Part shown: positions 18,747 through 28,824 of the stretch, piece by piece
How positions within the stretch are numbered: position 1 is the stretch's first letter
Layout: each line of letters starts with the position of its first letter
Source of the DNA: Haloimpatiens sp042688525
GTDB lineage: Bacteria; Bacillota; Clostridia; Clostridiales; Clostridiaceae
Assembly (NCBI RefSeq): GCF_042688525.2
Contig: NZ_JBHWAB010000001.1
Coordinates: 2,728,001-2,792,000 of the forward strand
Direction of reading: 5' to 3'
Length of the DNA: 64,000 bases
Made by a program: the position numbers and the translations under genes
Notes under the pieces: generated by a model
Database searches by the model: none
Seen by the model: the letters and a program-made list of their open reading frames with translations, nothing else
What the model was told of the DNA's origin: nothing

Positions 18747-19856
18747 CTAAAAATTAATTTTTTTCCTCCTCATACCAACATTTAAAGCTAATCCTAAAGC
18801 TATAAGGCTAGTTAATATAGAACTTCCTCCATAACTCATTAAAGGTAAAGTTATACCTGTAATTGGCATGATTCCTATTGTCATACCTATATTTTGTAAT
18901 AAAGAAAATAAAAATGTTGAAACAATTCCTATACAAAGCATTGAACCAAATAGATCCTTTGCTGTTCTTGATATTTTTATTAATCTAAAAATTAATATAG
19001 AATACAAAATTAAAAGTACTATAGATCCAACAAGTCCCCATTCTTCTCCTACAACTGCAAAAATAAAATCTGTATGTGCCTCAGGAACAAAACTTAAAGA
19101 AGTTTGAGTACCCTGTGTAAATCCCTTACCAAATATCCCACCAGATCCTATTCCTATAAGAGACTGTGTAAGCTGCAAATTAGCACCTAACTGATCTGCC
19201 TCAGGATTTAAAAAAGAAGTTAACCTTTGTTGTTGATATGGCTTAATCAATCCTGAATTCCATGTTATAGCAATCAATAATGTTAAACTAATCAATCCAC
19301 CAATTATAGTTTTTATATCTAAACCACTTACGAAAAATATTCCAAGTACTATGAAAAAACATACCATTGTCATTCCCATATCTGGTTGAATAACTATCAA
19401 AACCATAGGAATACCGGCATATATTAGTAATGTTAACAAATTTTTAGGTTCATTAATCTTACCATCCATATCATCTATTTTTTTAGCCAGCATAAGCATC
19501 ATTCCTATCTTTGCAAACTCAGAAGGTTGAATGGATACACCTCCTATTTTTATCCATGATCTTGCCCCTTTAGATATTTTTCCTAAAACAAAATCATTTA
19601 ATAAAAGTAGCACTACGCAAGACCAATAAATAAGTGGAGTATAATTCTTTATAAGATGATAATCAATAGTTAAAATTAAGTACACAACTACCAATCCAAC
19701 TACAAGCCATATTAATTGACGCTTACAAAGGTTTATTCCCTTAGTAGCACTATATATATTTAATGCTCCAAATACCACTATTAATATAGCAAGTAAAATC
19801 ACAATAATATCTAATTCTCTTAAAAGTTTTTTATTTATCTTAAGCTTATCTAACAT
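18747..19856 (-). CDS. rodA: RodA-type SEDS peptidoglycan glycosyltransferase
   Basis: 369 aa with about ten membrane helices. SEDS signatures are GARSWIKIGGVSIQPSEFAK and PEAHTDFIFAVVGEEWG; the Asp in the latter loop is essential for polymerase activity in the family. It polymerises glycan strands with PBP2 during elongation. mrdA (PBP2) and mreBCD lie a few kb upstream on the same strand, so RodA rather than FtsW or SpoVE is the best call. Confidence 0.92.
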   Translation of the reverse strand: MLDKLKINKKLLRELDIIVILLAILIVVFGALNIYSATKGINLCKRQLIWLVVGLVVVYLILTIDYHLIKNYTPLIYWSCVVLLLLNDFVLGKISKGARSWIKIGGVSIQPSEFAKIGMMLMLAKKIDDMDGKINEPKNLLTLLIYAGIPMVLIVIQPDMGMTMVCFFIVLGIFFVSGLDIKTIIGGLISLTLLIAITWNSGLIKPYQQQRLTSFLNPEADQLGANLQLTQSLIGIGSGGIFGKGFTQGTQTSLSFVPEAHTDFIFAVVGEEWGLVGSIVLLILYSILIFRLIKISRTAKDLFGSMLCIGIVSTFLFSLLQNIGMTIGIMPITGITLPLMSYGGSSILTSLIALGLALNVGMRRKKINF

Positions 19857-19919
19857 CTTAAAAATCCCTCCAAAATTAAACAGATACGCCCTTATTATTA
19901 TATCAGTATACGAAAAAAA

Positions 19920-19957
19920 AAGCTATGTGCAATATATTAAAAATCGCACATAACCTT
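19920..19957 (-). terminator. Terminator after minE
   Basis: Minus-strand stem TATGTGC/GCACATA with an AT-rich loop followed by eight T residues, about 30 bp past the minE stop. Confidence 0.75.
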
Positions 19958-19987
19958 ATAATTTTACAAAATGTTAATTTAATGCAT

Positions 19988-20257
19988 TTAATACTTTCGT
20001 CTCATTTTTTTTATTGGAATACTAGCAATAAGTGCTGGCTTAGGTCCACTGGCATCTTCAGTTTTTGCAAACTTTACATCTAACCCTTCACTATCTATTT
20101 CTGCGTAATTAGATATTACTTTCAATAATGCTTCTTTTATATCTTCTAAAAAGTCTTTTGAAAAATCTGTTCTGTCATGAACCAATATCAATTTTAATCT
20201 CTCTTTTGCAACTTGTTTAGATGAGGGTTTATTTGAAAATATTTTTAATAAATCCAT
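19988..20257 (-). CDS. minE: Cell division topological specificity factor MinE
   Basis: 89 aa: N-terminal amphipathic/MinD-binding segment (MDLLKIFSNKPSSKQVAKERLKLILVHDR) and topological domain (MLKVISNYAEID-like, with ALIASIPIKKMRR at the end). It drives MinCD oscillation. It is last gene of minCDE, 15 bp after minD. Confidence 0.95.
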   Translation of the reverse strand: MDLLKIFSNKPSSKQVAKERLKLILVHDRTDFSKDFLEDIKEALLKVISNYAEIDSEGLDVKFAKTEDASGPKPALIASIPIKKMRRKY

Positions 20258-20272
20258 CTACCTACTCTCCCT

Positions 20273-21070
20273 TTACTTTATATTAAAAATTCTCTTTAAT
20301 GAAGCAAAAAATCCACCTTTAGGTACTTCCATTGGCACAAAAGCAACTTCTTCTCCAGTAATTCTTCTTGCAATATCTTTAAAAGCTTGTCCAGCAAAAG
20401 CTTTCTCATCTAATACAATTGGTTCACCTTTATTAGTAGATATAGTAATATTTCTATCATCTGGCACAACACCGATGAGTTTTATAGCTAAACTATCTAA
20501 AATATCATCTATATCCAACATTTCTCCATTTTTTGTCATTTCGTAGTTTATTCTATTTATCACAAGTTGGTGATTTTCAAGACCTTTAGCATCTAATTTT
20601 CCAATAACTCTATCTGAATCTCTTACAGAAGTTACTTCTGGATTAACTACTATAAGAGCTCTATCAGCTCCAATTATTGAATTTTCAAATCCTTGTTCAA
20701 TTCCTGCTGGGCAATCAATTATAACATAATCAAACTCTTCCTTTAGTTTATTTACTAATTCCAGCATATCTTTTGCACTTACATCACTCTTATCCTTTGT
20801 TTGAGCTGTTGGAAGTAAAAATAAATCAGTAAATCTTTTATCTCTTATTAACGCTTGTTTTAATCTACATCTTTCTTCTATTACATCTATTAGAGTAAAA
20901 ACTATTCTATTTTCTAATCCCATGAGCACATCTAAATTTCTAAGACCTGTATCTCCGTCAATTAAAACTACCTTTTTATTCATAGATGCTAATGCAGTTC
21001 CAATGTTTGCAGTGGTTGTTGTTTTTCCTACTCCACCTTTTCCTGACGTTATAACAATCGCTTCTCCCAT
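20273..21070 (-). CDS. minD: Septum site-determining ATPase MinD
   Basis: 265 aa. Deviant Walker A VITSGKGGVGKTTTTANIG near the N-terminus, VLIDGDTGLRNLDVLMGLE, and a C-terminal amphipathic membrane-targeting helix (FFASLKRIFNIK). It recruits MinC to the membrane, and MinE stimulates its ATPase. Confidence 0.97.
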   Translation of the reverse strand: MGEAIVITSGKGGVGKTTTTANIGTALASMNKKVVLIDGDTGLRNLDVLMGLENRIVFTLIDVIEERCRLKQALIRDKRFTDLFLLPTAQTKDKSDVSAKDMLELVNKLKEEFDYVIIDCPAGIEQGFENSIIGADRALIVVNPEVTSVRDSDRVIGKLDAKGLENHQLVINRINYEMTKNGEMLDIDDILDSLAIKLIGVVPDDRNITISTNKGEPIVLDEKAFAGQAFKDIARRITGEEVAFVPMEVPKGGFFASLKRIFNIK

Positions 21071-21083
21071 TTTTTTCCCTCCA

Positions 21084-21716
21084 TTATATAAATTTATTTG
21101 GTAAATACGGTTCTACTATTATACTGTTTCCTTTTATTTTAGCTACTTCAGGATATGTAGGTCTCATACCATCATCTGGTGATCTAGTCATAACATTTGC
21201 AATTTGTAATATTTGTGGCTGCATCTTAAAAGCTGCAATTATAGCATTTGTATTTCCTGTTATTCCTGCATGAACATACCCTTTTAAGGTACCTAATATA
21301 ATAATATTACCTGCTGCATATATTTCAGCTCCTGGATTAACATCTCCTACAATAACTACATTACCTGAATAATCTATAACTTGTCCACTTCTTACTGATC
21401 TCCGAAGAAATTTGGTGCGACCTTCATATATGCCTCTAAAAATTTTATCTTTCTTTTCATCTACATCTTCAAAAATGCAATCTCGTATTAAAAATTCATC
21501 AAATAGTACATTTTTTAATATCCTTAATTCTTTATCATTTATATATCGAAGTTGAGTAGTTACTTTTAATGTAGCACCTTTATAAAATTTTTTTCCTCTA
21601 GACAATTTTTTAACTAATGCTTCTAACATTTCTTCGAAGTTCTTGAACACATGCATATTTATAACTACATTCAATCCTTCTCTATTTCCTTTGAGTACTA
21701 TTCTATCTGTAACCAT
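21084..21716 (-). CDS. minC: Septum site-determining protein MinC
   Basis: 210 aa: N-terminal domain and a C-terminal beta-helix domain with the MinC signature VVIVGDVNPGAEIYAAGNIIILGTLKGYVHAG. It inhibits FtsZ ring assembly at the poles when bound to MinD. First gene of minCDE. Confidence 0.95.
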   Translation of the reverse strand: MVTDRIVLKGNREGLNVVINMHVFKNFEEMLEALVKKLSRGKKFYKGATLKVTTQLRYINDKELRILKNVLFDEFLIRDCIFEDVDEKKDKIFRGIYEGRTKFLRRSVRSGQVIDYSGNVVIVGDVNPGAEIYAAGNIIILGTLKGYVHAGITGNTNAIIAAFKMQPQILQIANVMTRSPDDGMRPTYPEVAKIKGNSIIVEPYLPNKFI

Positions 21717-21852
21717 ATTCTTTTTAGACCTCCGTAAGCCAACATAGATAACTATTTCAACATAATTTTATAAAAATCCTTCTCTATTTTAAAATATTTT
21801 TTAATAAAATTTACATAATTCTTCAACTTCCCAATATATTATAACATAAAAT

Positions 21853-21880
21853 TATACCTCATGTTAAAACATGAGGTATA
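21853..21880 (-). terminator. Terminator after mrdA
   Basis: Perfect 13-bp stem TATACCTCATGTT/AACATGAGGTATA with a 2-nt loop, immediately downstream of the mrdA stop. On the minus strand ATTTTAT follows. Confidence 0.7.
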
Positions 21881-21893
21881 TATATACATATTA

Positions 21894-24746
21894 TTATTCT
21901 GTTTTTGATTCATCTTTCTCTTTCTTATCTAAAGAACTATTTTCTTCATTGTTACTTTTATTCTGTTCTTCTTCACCATTTTGTATTACATTCTTAGTTT
22001 TGTCTAATGGATAATTATATTTTGGTGTATATGATGGAAATTCTTCCTTTAATCTCTTTTTAAAATACGCTTCATACATAGCTCTAGCTACAGGTGCTAC
22101 ATATCCACCATGACCGCCATCAAATATTACTACACAAACAGCTATTTCTGGTTTATCATATGGAGCATATCCTACATAAACTCCATAAGAAGTTCTTCCT
22201 ATTTCTTTTTGCTTTTGTGAAAAAGTAGATGAACCTGTTTTACCTGATGTTTCAATTGGGAATCCCCTAAAAGCTTTAGCTGCTGTTCCACCCTCGCCTG
22301 ATGCAACGGCCAACATACCTTTTTGTACAGCTTCTATAGTGGAAGATTTTAATTTTGTATCTTCAAGCACTCTAGTTTTTTTCTCTTCAACTACATTTTC
22401 TCCATCATCATAAGCTTGTTTAAATAAATGAAGTTCATTTCTATATCCCCCATTAGCAATAGTAGCTGCATAATTTGCAAGTTGAATAGGGGTAAATTGA
22501 TGATCACCTTGCCCTATAGCTGCATTTATCATATTTCCTGGTGTATAAATTTGCATATTTGCATCATATATACAGTAATTTATAACTGCTTGTGCTCCTT
22601 TTTCAAAGTCACTATCCTTATATTCTTTTTGCTTATCTTTAGGATATGTTTCTACTAATTTTTTTAATTTATTTTCCAATTCATTTGTATACCTAACTAT
22701 AGCACTAGCTTTTGTTTTTGGATTTGTTTCTACAGCTTCTTTAATAATAGTTTTTATTTCACTTTTTATTTTTTTTACTTCCTCACTATCAGAATCATTT
22801 GTAACAATGTTAATAGCTTTAAATTTTATTCCTCTACCCTTTTCAATTCCTTCTTTTAATATATTCCTAGCATTATAGTAAGCTGACATTGAATTTATTT
22901 CTTTCGAATTTTTTAAATTATACACATGTCCTTGGTTTTCTGGAATTTCTATCCCTGATTTGACGCCTAAGCCAAATTTTTTACCATATTTTTGAAATGC
23001 ATCATATGAAGCACTATTAACTGCAGATGGAGTATTATATTTTTGATATAATAAATCTCCAACAGTGTAAAAATAGTAGTTACAAGATTCTTTTAATGCT
23101 CTAATTACATCAATAACACCATGTCCTCCACGCTTCCAGCAGTGCCATTTTTCTCCTTTGTTACCATATTTAAGATAAACACCTGTATCATTCACTGTAG
23201 TACTTGGTGTTACAACTCCTTCTTCTAAACCTGCAATAGCCGTTAAAGGTTTAAAAGTAGAACCTGGCGGCATTAAAGATCGTGTTGCATAATTAAAAAA
23301 TGGTTTAGGTACAATATCATACATATCCATTCTAATATTAGTATTATTTTCAATATAAGGATCTAATGGAAACATCTGATTTATTTTTTTCTCTATTCCA
23401 CTTTCACCTGAAGCTAATCCCATTTTTCCTATATATTGCTTACCGAATTTTTCTAAGTCAGGATTGAAATATTTTTTACTTGCTTCATCATCTAATTTAC
23501 CTGGTATAGTAAATATATTTGGATCGAAACCAGGTCTACTAGCCAAAGCTAATATTTCCCCAGTTTTTATATCCACTGCCACTGCTGCTCCTCTAGTTGC
23601 ATTTGCTGTATATATACTTGAATCACTAGGATCTGGCCTAGGATTTTTTCTTAAATGTTCCATTGTATCATCTAATGCTTTTTCAGCTGCATTTTGCACA
23701 TTACTATCAATTGTTAATTTAATATTTTGACCAGGATAAGGACTTTTCTTAAATAATTCTTCCACTATTCTACCATATTTATTTACCCTTACCGTTCTTT
23801 GTCCTTTAGATCCTTTTAGTCTACTTTCATAAACCTGTTCTATTCCATCCGTTCCAACATAATCTGTACTTACATCATAGCCTTTTTCTTCATATTTTTC
23901 TTGATTCATTGAATTTATTTTTGAAATATATCCAATTACTGAAGATGCTAATTCACCATAAGGATAATACCTTATAGGTTCTGTTCCCACATTAATACCT
24001 GGAAGTTCGCTTAACCTTTCATAAAACTCAAAGGCAGTTTTTCTTTTTATATTTTTAGCTATAACTACAGGTTTATATCCTGAAAAACTTTGCATTTTTA
24101 TAGCATCTTTGATTACCATATACCTTCTTTTTTCTTCTAAAGAAAAATTTTTATCATCCAATCCATACTGTTTTGATAACATTTTAAAAGTTTCTTCTGG
24201 AGATATCTTTAAAAGGTCATCTTCTATTTTCTTTATTTTTTCCTTGTCTTCTTTTTTATCTAATTTTTTATATTCTTTTTTATAATATTTCTTAGATAAA
24301 ACATCATTTAATCCTCTATCTTTTTTAAATCTAAGCTCCATCCACTTTTTATCAGAGTCTTTAACAGCTTTAAAATCAAACGCATATGGATTAACTTTGA
24401 GTGGAAAATCATCTTCCTGTTTTTCTTTATTCTCATCTAATATTTTAAACATAACTTTCATTGTATCAAAAAATACTTTTTTACTTTCTTTTGTTTCCAT
24501 ATAAGTCAAATTAAAACTTTGTTTACTCGTAGCTAATACTACACCATTCCTATCTACTATATCTCCTCTTGGAGCATCTTGTGTGATATTTCTTATAGAA
24601 TTTTTATCAGCTCTTAAACTATACTGATCTGCCTTTATTACTTGTATATATACTAATTTTCTAATAATCAAAGCCATAACAATGCACACACATACATACA
24701 TAGCTGTATATCTCGTATATTTTTTCTTTTTATTGTTTTTTGACAT
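21894..24746 (-). CDS. mrdA: Penicillin-binding protein 2 (elongation transpeptidase)
   Basis: About 950 aa, long for PBP2 (usually 600-700). N-terminal anchor, PBP dimerisation domain (DAPRGDIVDRNGVVLATSKQ), then a transpeptidase domain with S-T-F-K in PPGSTFKPLTAIAG, S-C-N in LKESCNYYFY, and K-T-G in SGKTGSSTF. The extra length comes partly from a roughly 110-residue Lys/Glu-rich insert between the SxN motif and IYTPGNMINAAIGQGD, and a shorter one before STFK. The C-terminal tail is acidic/charged. It crosslinks glycan made by RodA. The ATG giving MSKNNKKKKY is chosen, with AAGGAG upstream. Confidence 0.93.
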   Translation of the reverse strand: MSKNNKKKKYTRYTAMYVCVCIVMALIIRKLVYIQVIKADQYSLRADKNSIRNITQDAPRGDIVDRNGVVLATSKQSFNLTYMETKESKKVFFDTMKVMFKILDENKEKQEDDFPLKVNPYAFDFKAVKDSDKKWMELRFKKDRGLNDVLSKKYYKKEYKKLDKKEDKEKIKKIEDDLLKISPEETFKMLSKQYGLDDKNFSLEEKRRYMVIKDAIKMQSFSGYKPVVIAKNIKRKTAFEFYERLSELPGINVGTEPIRYYPYGELASSVIGYISKINSMNQEKYEEKGYDVSTDYVGTDGIEQVYESRLKGSKGQRTVRVNKYGRIVEELFKKSPYPGQNIKLTIDSNVQNAAEKALDDTMEHLRKNPRPDPSDSSIYTANATRGAAVAVDIKTGEILALASRPGFDPNIFTIPGKLDDEASKKYFNPDLEKFGKQYIGKMGLASGESGIEKKINQMFPLDPYIENNTNIRMDMYDIVPKPFFNYATRSLMPPGSTFKPLTAIAGLEEGVVTPSTTVNDTGVYLKYGNKGEKWHCWKRGGHGVIDVIRALKESCNYYFYTVGDLLYQKYNTPSAVNSASYDAFQKYGKKFGLGVKSGIEIPENQGHVYNLKNSKEINSMSAYYNARNILKEGIEKGRGIKFKAINIVTNDSDSEEVKKIKSEIKTIIKEAVETNPKTKASAIVRYTNELENKLKKLVETYPKDKQKEYKDSDFEKGAQAVINYCIYDANMQIYTPGNMINAAIGQGDHQFTPIQLANYAATIANGGYRNELHLFKQAYDDGENVVEEKKTRVLEDTKLKSSTIEAVQKGMLAVASGEGGTAAKAFRGFPIETSGKTGSSTFSQKQKEIGRTSYGVYVGYAPYDKPEIAVCVVIFDGGHGGYVAPVARAMYEAYFKKRLKEEFPSYTPKYNYPLDKTKNVIQNGEEEQNKSNNEENSSLDKKEKDESKTE

Positions 24747-24766
24747 ATTTATCAATCGCTCCTTAT

Positions 24767-25258
24767 TTAAAACTTCCAATCTTTTTTCATAAACTTTTTA
24801 GTGCAAAGTTTATATACATAAGAATAAATAAATATACTCACAATCATATTATACAAAGCTATGAATAAAATAGTATTAAGGTTTATATATATCTTGCTAA
24901 TATATAAAACACCATAAATAAAACATCCTTTTAAAATACTTAAAAAGAAAACTGAAATTATAGGAATAATTTTCTTATCTTTGAAAATACCTTTTCCTAT
25001 TTTAGCAGCTAATAAACAAAGCAACATATTAATTAAAGTATTTACACCAAACCCATGATAAAAATATATGTCTTGAAGTAAACCCGAAAATATTCCTACC
25101 CATAAAGCTTCATTATCATCTTGAATTATTGAATAGGAAATAACAAATACAAATAATAAACTTGGATAGTACCCTTTTACTGATAAAAAAGTTACTAAAC
25201 TATTATCTAAAATTGATAACAAAACTGACATAGAAACTATAGTTAAAATCCTTTTCAT
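24767..25258 (-). CDS. mreD: Rod shape-determining protein MreD
   Basis: 163 aa, mostly membrane: about five helices, including VWGIFSGLLQDIYFYHGFGVNTL, the MreD-typical loop. It links MreBC with the RodA-PBP2 synthase. It is placed between mreC and mrdA. Confidence 0.9.
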   Translation of the reverse strand: MKRILTIVSMSVLLSILDNSLVTFLSVKGYYPSLLFVFVISYSIIQDDNEALWVGIFSGLLQDIYFYHGFGVNTLINMLLCLLAAKIGKGIFKDKKIIPIISVFFLSILKGCFIYGVLYISKIYINLNTILFIALYNMIVSIFIYSYVYKLCTKKFMKKDWKF

Positions 25259-25274
25259 TATATATCACACCTTA

Positions 25275-26141
25275 TTAATTTATATCTCTTGAAACTTTAG
25301 GAATTACAATAAACACTTCTTCTATTCTATCAAAATCTACATAGGGTTCAATTACAGCACTTTTCATCATTTTCCCTTTGTCTTCCTCTACACTTATTAC
25401 TTTTCCTATTTTTATTCCTTTTGGATATATTCCTGGTTGAATTTCCTTTGAAGTAACATTTACAAGACCTGTTAAAACTTCATCTCCCACTTTTATATCA
25501 GAATTTAAAGGTAAATACGAAAGTCTAGCAAGTACCTTATTATTTTTATCTCTATAACCTTTAATAATCCCTGAATTTTGTTTAGTTCTAGCTATATATC
25601 CACCTACAGCAATATTTTCACTTTCAATTGTTTGCACTACTGCCCAATTACTTCCTACTGAAGTTACCTTACCAATAAGGCCTTTAGAATTTATCACTGC
25701 CATTTTTTTATCAATTCCATCTTTTTTACCTCTATTTATAATATATCCTTCTAAATAACCATTGCTACTTTTACCACTTATATTACAACCTACATATTTA
25801 TATTCAGAGTTTTGGTCCTTATAATTTAAGACATCTCTTAACCTTTTATTTTCATCTTCTAATGATTCATATCGTGTTAATTTATCTTTTAATTCTTGGT
25901 TATCTTTTATTAATTTTTCATTTTGATTCTTAACTTCTGAAAAATGCGCCAAAATTTTTATAGAATTCTTCGCTTCTGAACACACATTGTAAATAACTCC
26001 TTGAACAGAGCTCAAAACATTGCCAACACCATTTTCTATCACAGTAATTTTGTCTCTTTTTATGCTATATCCTATTACTCCTAAAAGTGCAACTGACAGT
26101 ACAATAATTGCCACTGTCAGTCTCTTCTTGAAGAACTTCAT
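25275..26141 (-). CDS. mreC: Rod shape-determining protein MreC
   Basis: 288 aa: N-terminal membrane helix (LTVAIIVLSVALLGVIGYSI), a coiled coil (about 70-105, NQNEKLIKDNQELKDKLTRY), then two beta-barrel domains with GLIGKV and GDEVLTGLV motifs. It is an external scaffold of the elongasome, 2 bp downstream of mreB. Confidence 0.93.
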   Translation of the reverse strand: MKFFKKRLTVAIIVLSVALLGVIGYSIKRDKITVIENGVGNVLSSVQGVIYNVCSEAKNSIKILAHFSEVKNQNEKLIKDNQELKDKLTRYESLEDENKRLRDVLNYKDQNSEYKYVGCNISGKSSNGYLEGYIINRGKKDGIDKKMAVINSKGLIGKVTSVGSNWAVVQTIESENIAVGGYIARTKQNSGIIKGYRDKNNKVLARLSYLPLNSDIKVGDEVLTGLVNVTSKEIQPGIYPKGIKIGKVISVEEDKGKMMKSAVIEPYVDFDRIEEVFIVIPKVSRDIN

Positions 26142-26143
26142 TT

Positions 26144-27160
26144 TTACCTTTTCTCTTTCTCTCTCATTTTATCAATACTGGCTAGAGACATTCCAGCTCC
26201 TATAGCTACACAATCTAACGGAGATTCTGCAATATGTACTGGCATGTGTGTTTCATGATTAATTAACGCATCTAATCCTCTAAGCATTGCTCCTCCACCT
26301 GTAAGCATTATTCCTTTATCCATAATATCCGCTGCCAATTCTGGTGGTGTTTTTTCAAGTGTTGTTTTAATAGCATCTACTATAGCATAAACAGGTTCTG
26401 ATAATGCTTCTCTAACTTCATCTTCTTTAATTTCAACTACTTTAGGAAGACCACTTATCAAATCCCTTCCCCTTATTTCCATAGTCAATTTTTCTTCAGA
26501 AACATCAAAAGCAGATCCAATTTCCATCTTAACATTTTCAGATGTTCTCTCACCTATCATCAAATTATATTCTTTTTTAATATAACTTATTATAGCCTGA
26601 TCCAATTCATCACCAGCAACTCTTAAAGACATACTTGTAACTATTCCACCTAAAGAAATTATAGCTACTTCAGTAGTACCACCACCAATATCTACTACCA
26701 TACTTCCTGTTGGTTCATGTACGGGTAATCCTGAGCCAATTGCTGCTGCCATTGGTTCTTCTAACAATTGAACCTCTCTTGCTCCTGCACGTTTTGTAGC
26801 TTCCTCAATAGCTCTTCTTTCAACTTCTGTAACCCCTGATGGAAAACACACAACTATTCTAGGTGTTGAAAAAGCGCTTTTAGGACAAACTTTATTTATA
26901 AAATTTCTAAGCATTTCTTCAGTAACATCAAAATCAGCTATAACTCCATCTTTCATTGGCCTTATAGCTACAATATTCCCCGGAGTTCTACCAATCATCT
27001 GTTTAGCTTCTTCACCAACTGCTAAAACTCTATTATTAACATTATTAATTGCTACAACTGAAGGTTCTCTAAGTACAATTCCTTTTCCCTTCATGTAAAC
27101 TAATGTATTTGCTGTTCCTAAGTCTATTCCCATATCTTTAGATATTCCAAAAAATCCCAT
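26144..27160 (-). CDS. mreB: Actin-like rod shape protein MreB
   Basis: 338 aa, full length. Nucleotide-binding signatures of the actin fold: DLGTANTLVYMKGKGIV, VVDIGGGTTEVAIIS and GIMLTGGGAMLRGLD. It organises the elongasome along the membrane. First gene of mreBCD-mrdA-minCDE. Confidence 0.97.
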   Translation of the reverse strand: MGFFGISKDMGIDLGTANTLVYMKGKGIVLREPSVVAINNVNNRVLAVGEEAKQMIGRTPGNIVAIRPMKDGVIADFDVTEEMLRNFINKVCPKSAFSTPRIVVCFPSGVTEVERRAIEEATKRAGAREVQLLEEPMAAAIGSGLPVHEPTGSMVVDIGGGTTEVAIISLGGIVTSMSLRVAGDELDQAIISYIKKEYNLMIGERTSENVKMEIGSAFDVSEEKLTMEIRGRDLISGLPKVVEIKEDEVREALSEPVYAIVDAIKTTLEKTPPELAADIMDKGIMLTGGGAMLRGLDALINHETHMPVHIAESPLDCVAIGAGMSLASIDKMREKEKR

Positions 27161-27179
27161 TTGTTTTCTCCTTTCGTGT

Positions 27180-27866
27180 TTATACTACTCCTTTTTCTTT
27201 TAAGCTCACATAAATTCCATTTCCTATTATTATGTGATCCAAAACTCCAATTCCTAATAGCTTACCACATTCTTTTAGTCTTTTTGTTACACTTATATCT
27301 TCCATACTAGGTGAAGGATCACCCGATGGATGATTATGACATAATATTATAGAAGCACTTGATTTCTTTATAGCTTCATGAAAAACCTCTCTTGGATGAA
27401 CTATAGAAGAATTAATACTTCCAATAGAAACATCCTTTATTGAAATCACAATATTTTTAACATTGAGCATAATGACTTTAAAATGTTCATTGTTAAAACT
27501 TTTCATTTCTTCCATAAGTAAATTAGCAACCTCTTGTGGATTAGATATTTTACATTCTTCTCCAGATCTATATGATTTAATTCTTCGTAAGATTTCTGAC
27601 AAAGCTAACATTTCAGATGCTTTTGCCTTTCCTATTCCTTTAATTTTCATAAACTCATCTAAGCTCATATTTAATAAACCATTTAATCCACTACTTACCT
27701 TTAATATGTTACTACTTAAATTTAAAACACTTTCATAGTAAGTACCTGTTCTCAAAATAATTGCTAACAATTCTGTATTCGATAAGGCTTCTGCTCCATA
27801 TCTTAATAATCTTTCCCTGGGCCTCTCATTTTTAGGTAAATCTGATATCTTAAAGCAATTTTCCAC
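27180..27866 (-). CDS. radC: RadC family JAB-domain protein
   Basis: 228 aa: N-terminal helix-hairpin-helix region (KIKGIGKAKASEMLAL) and C-terminal JAMM motif HNHPSGDPSPSMED. The historical DNA-repair role is not established and the function is unknown. Its position next to mreB and maf is conserved in Firmicutes. MreB ribosome start follows 20 bp downstream. Confidence 0.92.
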   Translation of the reverse strand: MENCFKISDLPKNERPRERLLRYGAEALSNTELLAIILRTGTYYESVLNLSSNILKVSSGLNGLLNMSLDEFMKIKGIGKAKASEMLALSEILRRIKSYRSGEECKISNPQEVANLLMEEMKSFNNEHFKVIMLNVKNIVISIKDVSIGSINSSIVHPREVFHEAIKKSSASIILCHNHPSGDPSPSMEDISVTKRLKECGKLLGIGVLDHIIIGNGIYVSLKEKGVV

Positions 27867-27878
27867 TTATTATTCCTC

Positions 27879-28457
27879 CTAGATTAGATTTACCCCCATC
27901 CTCATAAACATAGAATTCAATTTATTAATTGGAAGACCTACTACATTGTAATAGCATCCATCAATTTTTTCTATAAATATTCCTCCTAATCCTTGTATTC
28001 CATATGAACCCGCCTTATCCATGGGCTCACCAGTTTTTATGTACTTTTTTATCTCCCTATCTGTTATATCACTAAATTTAACATTTGTACATACATAATC
28101 AGTTAAAATTTTACCTGTTAAATTGTTTACTATAGCTATCCCAGAATAGACCGCATGCCACTTTCCACTCATTGCACTTAACATGCTATATGCATCTTCT
28201 TCGTCTTTAGGTTTACCTAAAACTTTTCCATCAAAAGCAACAATAGTATCACAACCTATTACAATACTTTCATCTTGTATCTTTTTTGACACATTTAACG
28301 CTTTACCTTCTGCAATTTTTTTAACATATTTTGTGAAATCACCATTAAAATCAATACTTTCTTCATCAAAATCGCTAACTATTACATCAAAATTCTCAGT
28401 AATTTTTTTTAACAATTCTTTTCTTCTTGGTGATGCGGACCCTAATGTTAATTTCAT
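27879..28457 (-). CDS. maf: Maf-family nucleoside triphosphate pyrophosphatase
   Basis: 192 aa. Motifs LGSASPRRKELLKKI at the N-terminus, VIGCDTIVAFDG and GKWHAVYSGIAIV. Maf proteins hydrolyse non-canonical or modified NTPs such as dTTP/UTP and m5-nucleotides, and affect septation. It is in the conserved maf-radC-mreB order, 12 bp upstream of radC. Confidence 0.93.
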   Translation of the reverse strand: MKLTLGSASPRRKELLKKITENFDVIVSDFDEESIDFNGDFTKYVKKIAEGKALNVSKKIQDESIVIGCDTIVAFDGKVLGKPKDEEDAYSMLSAMSGKWHAVYSGIAIVNNLTGKILTDYVCTNVKFSDITDREIKKYIKTGEPMDKAGSYGIQGLGGIFIEKIDGCYYNVVGLPINKLNSMFMRMGVNLI

Positions 28458-28468
28458 TTTATCACTTC

Positions 28469-28753
28469 CTAATATTTCCTATAATATATTATTGCCAATA
28501 TTATACCCAAAATAGACATAATATTGACATTTATTTTTAAAGCAAATGTAAATTGTATTATATTCAAATCTAAACAGATAGGAGTTGTAAAGCCAATTGA
28601 ATAAACTTTTTTAAGAAAATATAAACTTTTAACATTACTTCCTAATATATCTCCAATAAGCTTTCCACAAATTCCCGCAAGAATAATTACAAACCAAAAA
28701 TACCCCTCTTTTTTTTCTTTTTTCAAAACCCTTCCCCCATAATAAAAATTCAT
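28469..28753 (-). CDS. DUF4321-type small membrane protein
   Basis: About 94 aa with two or three hydrophobic helices and the FYYGGRVLKKEKKEGYFWFV start typical of the clostridial DUF4321 family; function unknown. No strong RBS precedes this ATG. A TTG (KKEKKEGYFW) further in has GGGGGAAGGG in front and could be the real start. It precedes maf by 11 bp. Confidence 0.6.
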   Translation of the reverse strand: MNFYYGGRVLKKEKKEGYFWFVIILAGICGKLIGDILGSNVKSLYFLKKVYSIGFTTPICLDLNIIQFTFALKINVNIMSILGIILAIIYYRKY

Positions 28754-28824
28754 CTTATATAGTTTACCATTTAATATTATCATAAACAAGTAGTATGTTA
28801 CTTTGTTTAAAAACTTTTAAAATT

